In this document: in pieces, positions 19,801 to 27,800 of the stretch | Layout of the letters: the number at the start of each line of letters is the position of its first letter | How positions within the stretch are numbered: the stretch's first letter is position 1 | Assembly (NCBI RefSeq): GCF_014837155.1 | Contig: NZ_JACYHA010000018.1 | Coordinates: 1 to 64,000 of the forward strand | From: Litchfieldia stipae | GTDB taxonomy: Bacteria > Bacillota > Bacilli > Bacillales > Bacillaceae_L | Reading direction: 5' to 3' | Length of the DNA stretch: 64,000 nt | Position numbers and translations under genes: made by a program | Notes under the pieces: generated by a model | Database searches by the model: none | What the model saw: only the letters and a program-made list of their open reading frames with translations | What the model was told of the DNA's origin: nothing

Positions 19801-21267
19801 ATAAAATCTCAACTAGAGGCAGCGAAAGAAGGCCCGACGGGTTGGTTGAAATATAATAAAGAAAGCTTCACCGAAGAAACAAGAAACCTATTTGAGGATG
19901 GCAAAAAGCTAGCATCCCAATTTATAGACCACCATGATATGTTAAGTGACATACGTGAAGTATTAAAGGAACGCCACGAGCAACGAATTGAGAGTGGCGA
20001 AGGTGGATCCTTAAAGGATATGTTCCGAAATGGAATTAAGGCTCAACTAGAAGCAACGAAGGGTGGTCCTATAGGCTGGTTGAAGTACAATAAAGAAAGC
20101 TTTAGTGAAGAAACAAGAAATTTATATGAAGACGGAAAAAAACTAACAAACCGCTATTTAGAACGCCATGAAACTTTAAGTAATATACGTGATGTTTTAC
20201 TGGAACGTCATGAAAAGCGAATTGAGAATGGAGAAGGTACAAAAATTAGTGAAATGTTTCAAAATGGCTTAAAAGCTCAGCTTGAGGCTGCCAAACAAGG
20301 CCCAAAAGCTTGGTGGGAGTATAACAAGGAAAGTTTTTCTACTGAGGCCAGAAATCTATTTAAGGATTTTAAAGATTTTGTTGAAAAACAAAAGGATAAT
20401 GGAGAAAAGCCTGAAGACATAGAAATACCAGTTGATAATAAGGATAATCAACATTTCATTTTTGATACGCCTTTAAATGGCCGAGTGGAAGACCTGGATA
20501 ACATAAACGAGATAGAGGATGCTGCAATTGAAGATTTAGAACAATGGGCATTGGCTAACAAAATTACAGATATGGTTGATTACACAGGACTAGACCCAAA
20601 GGTCGCCCAGGAGTGGAATAAGGGGATTGCTGAAAACATTGAAATGTTCCCAGAACTTAGAGATAGAATTAAGTTTATTGGTTCTGCGCAAGCGCGAAAT
20701 AATACAATAAGAACTGAACTAGAACAAATGTATCTGGAAAGTTATAAGCAGAGCAACCCAACATTTTTAGAAGAAGACCTCATGCCTTATGTTATTTCAG
20801 ATGTGGATGCTTTAATGGATAGGTTGCCAATTAGAGAAAATACCATCGCACAGTCTCTCTCAGCACCATCGGGAATAATTAGTGAATTTAATGGAATAAC
20901 GATTAACGAAAAATATGGCTGCGACCATGTATATTTCACCCATATAAAAGAGAAGGACGTAGCTAGTAAACATAAGCCTGTTGGTTGCGATAATATAAAA
21001 TCTACTGTAGACCATGAAATGGGGCATCAAATAGACGCCTTGCTTTCATTAAGTACGGATACAGATATAATAGACCTTTACCGGCAGACTTTAAATACTG
21101 GTGATGGGAAAAATCAATTATCAGGATATGGAATGACAAAAGTTGCAGAGTTTATTGCTGAAGCATGGTCCGAGTATAAAAATAATCCTGAACCTAGGCC
21201 AGTATCTATAAAAGTAGCCGAAATAATTGAAAGGAGATATGAAGCATGGAAGAAGAAAAGGAAATAA
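16834..21267 (+). CDS. Giant acidic repeat protein with C-terminal zincin metallopeptidase domain (island gene 3)
   Basis: The protein has 1477 residues. Residues about 1-150 are highly acidic with three YDF/YNFESYEQ-like motifs. Residues about 170-680 are roughly nine 56-residue acidic repeats built around LEEGSEK..ES.VEQQS.N..EN. Residues about 773-1180 are five 78-residue helical repeats (YNKESFSEEARNLFEDSKKL...). The end is a metallopeptidase-like domain with HEMGH at 1394-1398 and a downstream Glu in AEFIAEAWSEY (near 1439-1443), the HExxH...E ligand pattern of gluzincins. There is no signal peptide or membrane helix. Translation is coupled to the ATPase gene. The architecture suggests a long effector or structural protein handled by the island machinery; that is inference. 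Confidence 0.85.
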   Translation: MRDRLEETEYEEQVNEGKEDKLEQEEIKDNGEKERASVIDDAYDFSKYEQIEKADEATDVEDRKKLEEKEVYDFESYEQTYELNEHQENEEINEEETEAYNFESYEQDLKDEQSIESNDNSLENEQSEKVDKEMVTDSPDDGLEAGDSANGQVEVSEDAKSEEATIGGNVQEDNSEKLESNLEEPDENSEEEQLERDGHEEGSGKVLESDVEQQSDNTKGNLKGSQLEDNAESLESILEQPSEKPEEKQLEGEGLEEGSEKVLKSDVEQQSDNTQENLEGSQSEDNSEVLESNVEQTNEDHKEENLEGATLEEGTEKASESEVEQQSDNTLENVEGILLEDNAEELESNIEQTNENLKEESLEGVTLEEGSEKVPESGVEQQSDNSLENVEGNLPEDNSEALESNVEETNEVLKEVSLEGATLEEGSEKAPESGVEQQSENTLENVEDNLPEDYSEALESNVEETNEVLKEESLEGATLEEGSEKAPESGVEQQSENTQENIDGSLPEDNSEALDSSPKQTNEELKEEKLEGGTQEEGSEKAPESEVELQSANAQENKKGNLPEEIAESLDSNPEQAKETREAEKLEGVGLEEGSEKVAESDVEQQSADAQESVEGNHPEESKDSLDSNHDQKKENPEEELIERGGQENPEKTLDSNVEQQSKNGTDNLESNIPEENSGKAPEIGSEQYRTPELENLESDLPNDKVYSQIESSEENKKKETEEKDDTIWNIVHDKLQWWETESEGKGIVEILKNSWIKQVEMAKEGPEAWLNYNKEELKKDISNIYVDGKRIAGILIEKNDTFKDIKEVFEERQKQRVENGEGQTLKEMIHNGLKGQIEAARRGPKDWWEYNKESFSTEARNLFEDSKKLASRFIDRQDMLSDIREVLKERHEQRVENGEGGSLKEMLGNGIKAQLEAAKEGSIDWLKYNKESFSEEARNLFEDSKKLASRYIDRHDMLGDIRELLKDRHEQRIENGEGSSLKDMFRNGIKSQLEAAKEGPTGWLKYNKESFTEETRNLFEDGKKLASQFIDHHDMLSDIREVLKERHEQRIESGEGGSLKDMFRNGIKAQLEATKGGPIGWLKYNKESFSEETRNLYEDGKKLTNRYLERHETLSNIRDVLLERHEKRIENGEGTKISEMFQNGLKAQLEAAKQGPKAWWEYNKESFSTEARNLFKDFKDFVEKQKDNGEKPEDIEIPVDNKDNQHFIFDTPLNGRVEDLDNINEIEDAAIEDLEQWALANKITDMVDYTGLDPKVAQEWNKGIAENIEMFPELRDRIKFIGSAQARNNTIRTELEQMYLESYKQSNPTFLEEDLMPYVISDVDALMDRLPIRENTIAQSLSAPSGIISEFNGITINEKYGCDHVYFTHIKEKDVASKHKPVGCDNIKSTVDHEMGHQIDALLSLSTDTDIIDLYRQTLNTGDGKNQLSGYGMTKVAEFIAEAWSEYKNNPEPRPVSIKVAEIIERRYEAWKKKRK
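17345..18870 (+). repeat. About nine 168-bp in-frame repeats
   Basis: These encode the 56-residue acidic repeats of the giant protein. Nine VEQQS-type cores can be counted. Units 18031-18198 and 18199-18366 are almost identical at DNA level, so expansion is recent. Confidence 0.9.
19151..20385 (+). repeat. Five 234-bp in-frame repeats
   Basis: NKES-type cores recur near 19151, 19386, 19620, 19854, 20088 and 20322, a 78-residue period. The units are predicted helical, with a constant ENGEG turn and an AQLEAAK.GP.(W) segment. Confidence 0.9.
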
Positions 21268-21422
21268 AAAAGGAGATAGTACCACCAAAAATAAAAATGG
21301 TGCCTGTTACTATAAGAGAAGTAATATTAGGACAAGACGGTAATAGCTATGAAGTAGAGAAAACTGTAATGATGCCTGATTTCCCGGCTAGAGAAAATGA
21401 TATAAACACTGAGAAAGATTAA
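21246..21422 (+). CDS. Small 58-residue protein (island gene 4)
   Basis: I do not recognise it. ATG 21246 overlaps the end of the giant gene by 22 bp in another frame and is preceded by AAGGAG at 21231-21236 with 9-nt spacing, a good ribosome site. The product starts MEEEKEIKKEIVPPK, has a short beta-like middle (VPVTIREVILGQDG) and no membrane helix. Its position after a metallopeptidase-domain protein would suit an inhibitor, chaperone or adaptor; this is inference. Confidence 0.6.
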   Translation: MEEEKEIKKEIVPPKIKMVPVTIREVILGQDGNSYEVEKTVMMPDFPARENDINTEKD

Positions 21423-21474
21423 TAGAATTCCTAGAGAAGAAACAGAATCTAAAATTATTTATGAGGTGAATAAA

Positions 21475-21762
21475 ATGGCATCATTAAAAGAAATAAAAGA
21501 AAACATTATACAAAGTGTGATTGCATCCGTATTAGCAGTAATCACAGAGAAAGGTAAAACCCCTATTGATGAAATCGAGATTGACGGTTCTCCAATTCAA
21601 TATGTAGGAGATGTCGGTGTCCTTATTTCAGTACTACTTGAACTTCACGATATCTTTGAACTGGAGTTTAATTTAGATTTAAATCTTGTAGGAGATAAAT
21701 TTAAAACAATCGAGTCTATTATCGAATACTTTATGGTTCGATTGGTAGATGAAAAAATATAA
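21475..21762 (+). CDS. Acyl-carrier-like small protein without the phosphopantetheine serine (island gene 5)
   Basis: The 95-residue acidic helical protein starts at ATG behind GAGGTG; a GTG at 21466 overlaps that site. The pattern VGDVGVLISVLLELHDIFEL.F followed by TIESIIEYF resembles the helix II-III and C-terminal segments of acyl carrier proteins (DSL..VEL...LE..F...T..D...Y). The attachment serine is replaced (DVG for DSL), so it could not carry a prosthetic group. If the fold is right, it may be a protein-protein adaptor. A terminator follows. Confidence 0.6.
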   Translation: MASLKEIKENIIQSVIASVLAVITEKGKTPIDEIEIDGSPIQYVGDVGVLISVLLELHDIFELEFNLDLNLVGDKFKTIESIIEYFMVRLVDEKI

Positions 21763-21772
21763 GATAGTAGTA

Positions 21773-21814
21773 GGAAGCTTCTAGAACAAACATGTTCTGA
21801 GTCTTCCTTTTTTT
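21773..21814 (+). terminator. Terminator after island gene 5
   Basis: GGAAG and AGAACA pair with TGTTCT and CTTCC around a 4-nt loop, followed by seven T. Confidence 0.85.
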
Positions 21815-21866
21815 ATAAAACAATTAGGTGTAATTAAAATAAATTTACAAATGATTGGAAATATAC

Positions 21867-21929
21867 GTATTTAATATTTGCTAAATATAGGTATTTAATA
21901 TTGACGTTTAAATCTTTACTAATTAGAAT
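21867..21929 (+). promoter_or_regulatory. Promoter of the Hsp70-like gene with two direct repeats
   Basis: TTGACG at 21901 and TAGAAT at 21924 are 17 bp apart, a strong sigma-A promoter. GTATTTAATATT occurs at 21867-21878 and again at 21891-21902, 24 bp apart, the second touching the -35 box. A regulator binding on one helix face is plausible. No CIRCE is present. Confidence 0.7.
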
Positions 21930-22004
21930 AAATATAAGTCCAAAGTATTACTATTATATTACCAAATTATTAAATTTTATATTAATTTACAAGGAGCTGA
22001 TTAG

Positions 22005-23525
22005 GTGATTATTGGAATTGATTTAGGAACAACTAACTCAGCAGTAGCTTACATAGATGAGAATGGAAATCCAGCTATTGTGCCTAATCGTGAAGGTGAA
22101 AGGGTAACTCCCTCCGTCATTTTTTTTGAAGATGGAACTCCCGTAATAGGTTCGACAGCAAAGAGTATTGCAACGTCTGATCCAGGTAACACTGTACAAT
22201 TTATCAAACGACATATGGGTAATTCGAGCTATAAATTCCCTTTGGATACAGGAGATGTATTCACCCCCGAAGAACTATCCGCAATTATTTTAAAACGCCT
22301 AAAAGTAGATGCTGAAGAGGCGCTCGGCTGCACGGTTAATGATGCAGTTATAACTGTTCCTGCCTACTTCGATGATGCCCAACGTAAGGCAACTCAGGAT
22401 GCTGGTAAAATCGCCGGAATGAATGTTCTGAAAGTTATAAATGAGCCAACAGCTGCTGCTTTAGCCTATGGTCTTGCAAATCGCGATAAACAACAAAATA
22501 TTATGGTTTATGATTTAGGTGGTGGCACATTTGATGTCACTATCATTCAATTAAATCAAGATGAAATAGTAGTAAAAGCGACTGGTGGAGACCGAAATCT
22601 GGGTGGTTTTGATTTCGACAATAAGATCTTCGAATTTGTTGAGCAGAAGTTTGAAGAAGAGCATGGGCTAGATTTATATGATGATTTAAATGCAGTTCAG
22701 GACCTACGTGAAAAGGCAGAAGCATGTAAAAAAATGCTTTCTTCTCGTAAAAAATCCGTTATTACTCTTTCTTCTCAGGGTAAAACAGTAAAGGTTGATA
22801 TAACAAAAGATGATTTTGACGCAATGTTGTCACCTTTACTCAATCGTACAACTCTTATTATGAAAAATGTGTTAATGGATGCCGAAATGAACTGGTCTGA
22901 CATTGATAAAATTTTACTAGTTGGTGGATCTACGAGAGTCCCAGCCGTTTCGGAAGTAATAGAAAAGATGTCAGGGATCCAACCTTCAAAAGATGTTAAT
23001 CCTGATGAAGTAGTTGCTCTAGGTGCGGCTGTTCAAGGAAGTCTCTTAGAAGTGAAAGGAAGTAATTCTTCTGGTGAGGAAAAACCAGTCCATAAAACAA
23101 GAGTGGTCGATGTGAACTCTCATAGTTTAGGAATGTTAATTGTAAACTCACAAACAAATCAAATGATGAATCAGATCATTTTAAAAAGAAACACACCGAT
23201 TCCTGCTGAAAGATACGATGTTTTTAGTACGGTGAGAGATGGTCAGCAATTTATTCATGTTCAACTCACGGAAGGTGAGGACGAAGATCCAGAATTCGTG
23301 AAAATAATTGGTGAGTCTGATATTGATTTAGGAGAACCTAAGCAGGAAGGATATCCTGTACGTTTTATCCTTTCATATGATGAAAATGGTGTTATACATG
23401 TCTTTGGGAAAGATGAACACACAGGGAAACATTTAGGTGAAATGCATATCGAAAGAAAATCAAATCTATCAGAATCAGTCATTGAACAGAAGGCTGAAAA
23501 ATTGGCAGGTATCTCAGTTGAATAA
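22005..23525 (+). CDS. Truncated Hsp70 (DnaK-like) chaperone (island gene 6)
   Basis: The 506-residue protein starts at GTG behind AAGGAG. The nucleotide-binding domain is intact: GIDLGTTNS at residue 4, VPAYFDDAQR, NEPTAAALAYG, DLGGGTFD near residue 173 and LVGGSTRVP near residue 306. A substrate domain of beta type follows (LGMLIVNSQTN...IPAERYDVFSTVRDGQ). The normal C-terminal helical lid, about 100 residues, and the EEVD-like tail are missing. Its partner is probably the J-like protein encoded next. The housekeeping dnaK would be elsewhere. Confidence 0.9.
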   Translation: MIIGIDLGTTNSAVAYIDENGNPAIVPNREGERVTPSVIFFEDGTPVIGSTAKSIATSDPGNTVQFIKRHMGNSSYKFPLDTGDVFTPEELSAIILKRLKVDAEEALGCTVNDAVITVPAYFDDAQRKATQDAGKIAGMNVLKVINEPTAAALAYGLANRDKQQNIMVYDLGGGTFDVTIIQLNQDEIVVKATGGDRNLGGFDFDNKIFEFVEQKFEEEHGLDLYDDLNAVQDLREKAEACKKMLSSRKKSVITLSSQGKTVKVDITKDDFDAMLSPLLNRTTLIMKNVLMDAEMNWSDIDKILLVGGSTRVPAVSEVIEKMSGIQPSKDVNPDEVVALGAAVQGSLLEVKGSNSSGEEKPVHKTRVVDVNSHSLGMLIVNSQTNQMMNQIILKRNTPIPAERYDVFSTVRDGQQFIHVQLTEGEDEDPEFVKIIGESDIDLGEPKQEGYPVRFILSYDENGVIHVFGKDEHTGKHLGEMHIERKSNLSESVIEQKAEKLAGISVE

Positions 23526-23580
23526 ACAGAGTACCTAGGATAATGGGGCATTTATTTATATTTTTTAGGGGGCACTATCA

Positions 23581-24729
23581 TTGGAAAATTTTTATGAATT
23601 AATACAGGTAGACTCATCCATTAGCCAGGATGAATTGAAGGAGAAACTTATAGAAGCTCAGCGCAAATGGCTAGGTCGTACAAATGCACCAGATTTAAAA
23701 CGACGTCAAGATGCAGAACGAAAAATTGAGCTTCTAAATGAAGCAGAAGCAATTCTATTAGATCCTGCGAAAAGAGCACAATATGATAAAGAACTTGAAG
23801 CTTCTAAGTATCAATTCAACACAGAAGAACAGAGCACGGTTGATCATACTAACTTGAATGCTGATGAATTAGTAGACGAAGCTTGGACTCTACTTGAAAA
23901 AGGTAGAACTGCAGATGCGGTTGTAGTTGGTAAAAGAGCAACTGAAAAGAGTTCTAGTAACCCTAATGCATGGGCTGTATTAGCACGTGCGCACTACATG
24001 TGGAACGAGTTTGATGATGCAATCTATGAATATAAGAAAGCAATAGATATTGCAACTAATAATGATGTATTCTATTATGACTTATCAGATGTATATATGG
24101 ATCACCCACGTTTGAGTGATGCAGAGAAGATTAATTACGCAGAACAATTGATTAGAAAAGCTTTGAGTATCAAGCCTACTGAAAGAGCTTACCATTTTAG
24201 ATTGGCATACCTAGCTAGATTTAAGGGAGAATATGATCATGCGATTGAAATCTTAAAGAAACTTATTGAAACGCATGGGAAAGATCCAAGTTTGGGAAAT
24301 GAATTAGCATTAAACTATTATAATAAATGTTTAATGCAAATGTATTACAAAGAAGGCTATTATAGTTTTATTTCCAAAGAGAGTGCAGAAACAGGACTTG
24401 TACTTCTAAGAGAAGCAAAAATTTATGCAACAGATCGTGATTTATTAGAATCTATTCAAACCTTTATCGATTTAGGAGAGAATGCTCTAAAAACAAGATT
24501 TCTAAAGGGGCGATTCGCAGGTTTAGCTATTATTCCAGTTATTTGGTTATTAACTGCGTTATCTACAGGTTCATTTATTAATATTGTAATTAGTGGTGCA
24601 CTATTATATGGGGCTTGGAAAATTAGTAGAATCCCTGTTTGGAAGGATAATTTTGAAGTTCACACTGGAAAGAGACAACAAAGAAATCAAAACATTGCTG
24701 CTGTATTGCAAGCGATGGCTAAAAAATAA
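23581..24729 (+). CDS. Membrane-anchored J-like/TPR protein (island gene 7)
   Basis: The 382-residue protein starts at TTG behind AGGGGG. Residues 1-80 resemble a J domain (FYELIQVDSSISQDELK at the start, LLDPAKRAQYDKEL at the end), but the HPD motif that triggers Hsp70 ATPase activity is replaced by a GRTNAPD stretch. TPR-like helices span about residues 95-300 (NAWAVLARAHYMWNEFDDAIYEYKKA and others). Two membrane helices near 310-350 are followed by a basic tail. It is probably an Hsp70 scaffold at the membrane. Confidence 0.8.
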   Translation: MENFYELIQVDSSISQDELKEKLIEAQRKWLGRTNAPDLKRRQDAERKIELLNEAEAILLDPAKRAQYDKELEASKYQFNTEEQSTVDHTNLNADELVDEAWTLLEKGRTADAVVVGKRATEKSSSNPNAWAVLARAHYMWNEFDDAIYEYKKAIDIATNNDVFYYDLSDVYMDHPRLSDAEKINYAEQLIRKALSIKPTERAYHFRLAYLARFKGEYDHAIEILKKLIETHGKDPSLGNELALNYYNKCLMQMYYKEGYYSFISKESAETGLVLLREAKIYATDRDLLESIQTFIDLGENALKTRFLKGRFAGLAIIPVIWLLTALSTGSFINIVISGALLYGAWKISRIPVWKDNFEVHTGKRQQRNQNIAAVLQAMAKK

Positions 24730-24749
24730 TATACAAACGAGTATTTACG

Positions 24750-24776
24750 AAAAGCTCCTATTATAGGGGCTTTTTT
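24750..24776 (+). terminator. Hairpin between island genes 7 and 8
   Basis: AGCTCCTA pairs with TAGGGGCT across 3 nt and six T follow. Only 26 bp separate it from the giant AAA gene, so read-through is probably needed, as before the HerA-type gene. Confidence 0.8.
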
Positions 24777-24802
24777 ATTCAGTAAGTACTAGGAGGCCGA
24801 CC

Positions 24803-27800
24803 ATGACATCGAAAAATTTGTATAACAAAGAAGAGTTTCTAGCGTTTAAGTCACTGTTTGAATCAAATGTACATTCTGGGCAATTGTCTCAGGCGTTGAT
24901 ACAAATTGAGAGCTTACTTTCTCAGTATCCAGATCATCCAGGGATGTTTTATTTGGCAGGTTTATTATATGTACATGATCAAGATTATGGAAAAGCCAAA
25001 AGGTATTTCGAGAAAGCACTAACACTTGATGCAAATAACTGTGAATATATGACTTATTTTGGAATCGCTTGTGTGGAGACTGAGGATTTAGCAAAAGCAG
25101 AGACATTGCTCAAAGATGCATACCAACTCGATCCTAACTCAATTACAATATTAATCGGTATAAGCAAACTATATCTAAAAAAAGGGGATTTTGTTCAGTC
25201 CAAATCCTATCTTTTAAATGCTGTAGAACGAGAACCTACTAGTTTTGATGCTCATTTTCTTCTTGGTCAAACGTATTTAGAGGAAAACCAAGATATAGAG
25301 ACTGCTCTTATTCATTTTGAAAAAGCGCTCAAGCTTGGGAAAAATGATGAACTAGAATATAACTATGCTTCTGCACTAGCGAAGGCTGGTAAAAAAGATC
25401 AAGCCGTAAAGTATTGTAAAAAGTTCCTGATTAAAAATCCTAATTCGTCCTATGCTTATAAATTCCGAGAACTAATGATGAACATTACTCGTATACATAC
25501 AAAACAACAAAAAACGCAAGAAACCTCAAGCAAGAATGAAACAAATATGAATACAAAAACTGATATCAATAGTAATTATGAAACAAATAAAAAGCAAGTG
25601 AATAATGAGGTAGATAAATATCAGAAAGTTTTAAAGGATGCAAAGCAGCGTCTAAATCAATATATTTTAGGGCAAGAGGATTTTGTTGAACAGTTGTGTA
25701 ATGGATATATGCGTAGTTTTGTATATAAACGTCCGGACATTTCACTTAAAAACACGATTTTCGTTTCGGGTCAAAAAGGAACAGGTATTGCGAAATCAAT
25801 TCGATTTTTAACAGCAATCATGTATGAATACAATCTATATAAAAATGCAGACATTCATTATATTGATATTTCAAGCTCAAAAGGAGCATCAGACGTAGAG
25901 AGTACATTTTTATCTGATATTTATAAAGGTCTTTCTAGTAAAGCAGAGGTCATTATTATTGACAATGTAGACAAATGTTCGCCTGAGATTGTTTCCAAAC
26001 TCTCTGAAATAATAATCCATGGAAAACTAAAATTAAAGGATCGTTATGTATTTAATGCGAACTGGCAAATGCTTGAAAAAACATATAGCAGTTTGGCTCA
26101 AAATGCAATTGATACATTAGAAATGGATGATAAATTAATTATTCTTTCTTCTGATAAGGATTTTAGAGATGTACGTACTATTTTTCCTTCGACGGCATTA
26201 GAAAAAATAAAAGATATTGCACAAACTTCTGTAATATCACCTGAAATTCTAGAAAAAATTGCTGAAAAATATATAAAGAAATATCAAAAGCGTATAAGTG
26301 ATAAGCTTCAATTGAATATAAGAATTTCTACAGATGTTACCTCCTTCATTGTAGGTAAGGCTAATCCAATGATAGGCGTTCATGGAATAAAGGGATACAT
26401 CGAGGAAGATATATATCAGTCAATTACGGAATTACGTATGTTAGGGAAATTACAACCTGGTATAACTTATAAACTTGTCGCAGCAGAGGATGACCTCATT
26501 TTAGATGATGAAATTAAAAAGATAACTGTAACAAAAAAGAAAGCTAACGAACAAAACCTCGATGCTGTTAAAGAAGAACTGGGTAAAGTCATTGGATTAA
26601 AGCCAGTAAAAGAACGAATATTCCAATTAGAAGAATTTCTGGCTCTTCAAAAAATTCGTCAGTCTCGTGGTGCAAAAGTAACACGATTATCGATGAATTT
26701 CATCTTCACAGGAAATCCAGGTACAGGGAAAACAACTATTGCAAGACTTGTTTCTAAGTACTTAAAGGCATTAGGATACTTATCAAGTGGACACTTAGTG
26801 GAAGTGGACCGTGGAAAACTGGTTGCTGAATATGTCGGGCAAACCGCACCGAAAACCCAAGCTGTGATTGAGTCTGCAAAAGGTGGTGTATTATTCATCG
26901 ATGAAGCCTACTCGTTGGCGAGAGGCGGAGACAGTGATTTTGGAAAAGAGGCAATTGATGCTCTTGTCAAAGGAATGGAAGATTTCCGAGATGACATGGT
27001 TGTTGTCCTCGCGGGATATAAGGAAGAAATGGAAGGATTTTTAAAAACGAATCCAGGTCTTCGTTCAAGATTCAACAACTTAATAGATTTTCCAGATTAC
27101 TCTTCTGAAGAGCTGTTAGAGATTGCGGAAGTTATTGCGAAAAGTGAAGGTTATACAATCGAAGAAGATAGTAAAGAGGGATTAATTGAAGAATTCACTA
27201 GAAAGCAAATCCCAGGGAAAAATGATTCGGGTAACGGGCGTTTGGCTCGGAACGTAGTCGAGCAAGCGATTGCTGCCCAATCAGCAAGAATTTTAAAAAC
27301 AATGGACCCAACTAATCCAATTGGCGATGAAGAATTGAATCTATTAACAATGGCTGATCTTGGCTTGGATAAAGTGAATGATTTTGATTTAGAAGCCGAG
27401 TTGGATAAAATAGTCGGCCTTGGTGAAGTCAAACAGTTCATGAAGACAATGGAACGACAGCTCGTTGCTCAGAAAAAGAGAAAAGCTGTCGGTATTAATT
27501 CGAGTATTAAGCAAAGCCTGAATATGATTTTTACCGGTAATCCCGGAACAGGGAAAACAACAGTTGCCAGACTCCTTGGTAATATGATGAAGGAAATGGG
27601 TGCCTTAAAATCAGGGCATTTTGTGGAAGTGGACCGTGGGGACCTTGTTGGTGAATATGTTGGAAAGACTGCTCCGAAAACAAAAGATAAATTTATGTCC
27701 GCTCTAGGAGGAATTTTATTTATTGATGAGGCCTATGCTTTAGCTGCCGATAGCTACGGACAAGAGGCAATCGATACGATTGTGAAGTTAATGGAGGACC

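Noticed and set aside
16834-21267. Phage head or tail protein, making the island a prophage
   Set aside because: Similar zincin ends occur in some phage proteins, but no portal, terminase, capsid, tail, integrase or lysis gene is present.
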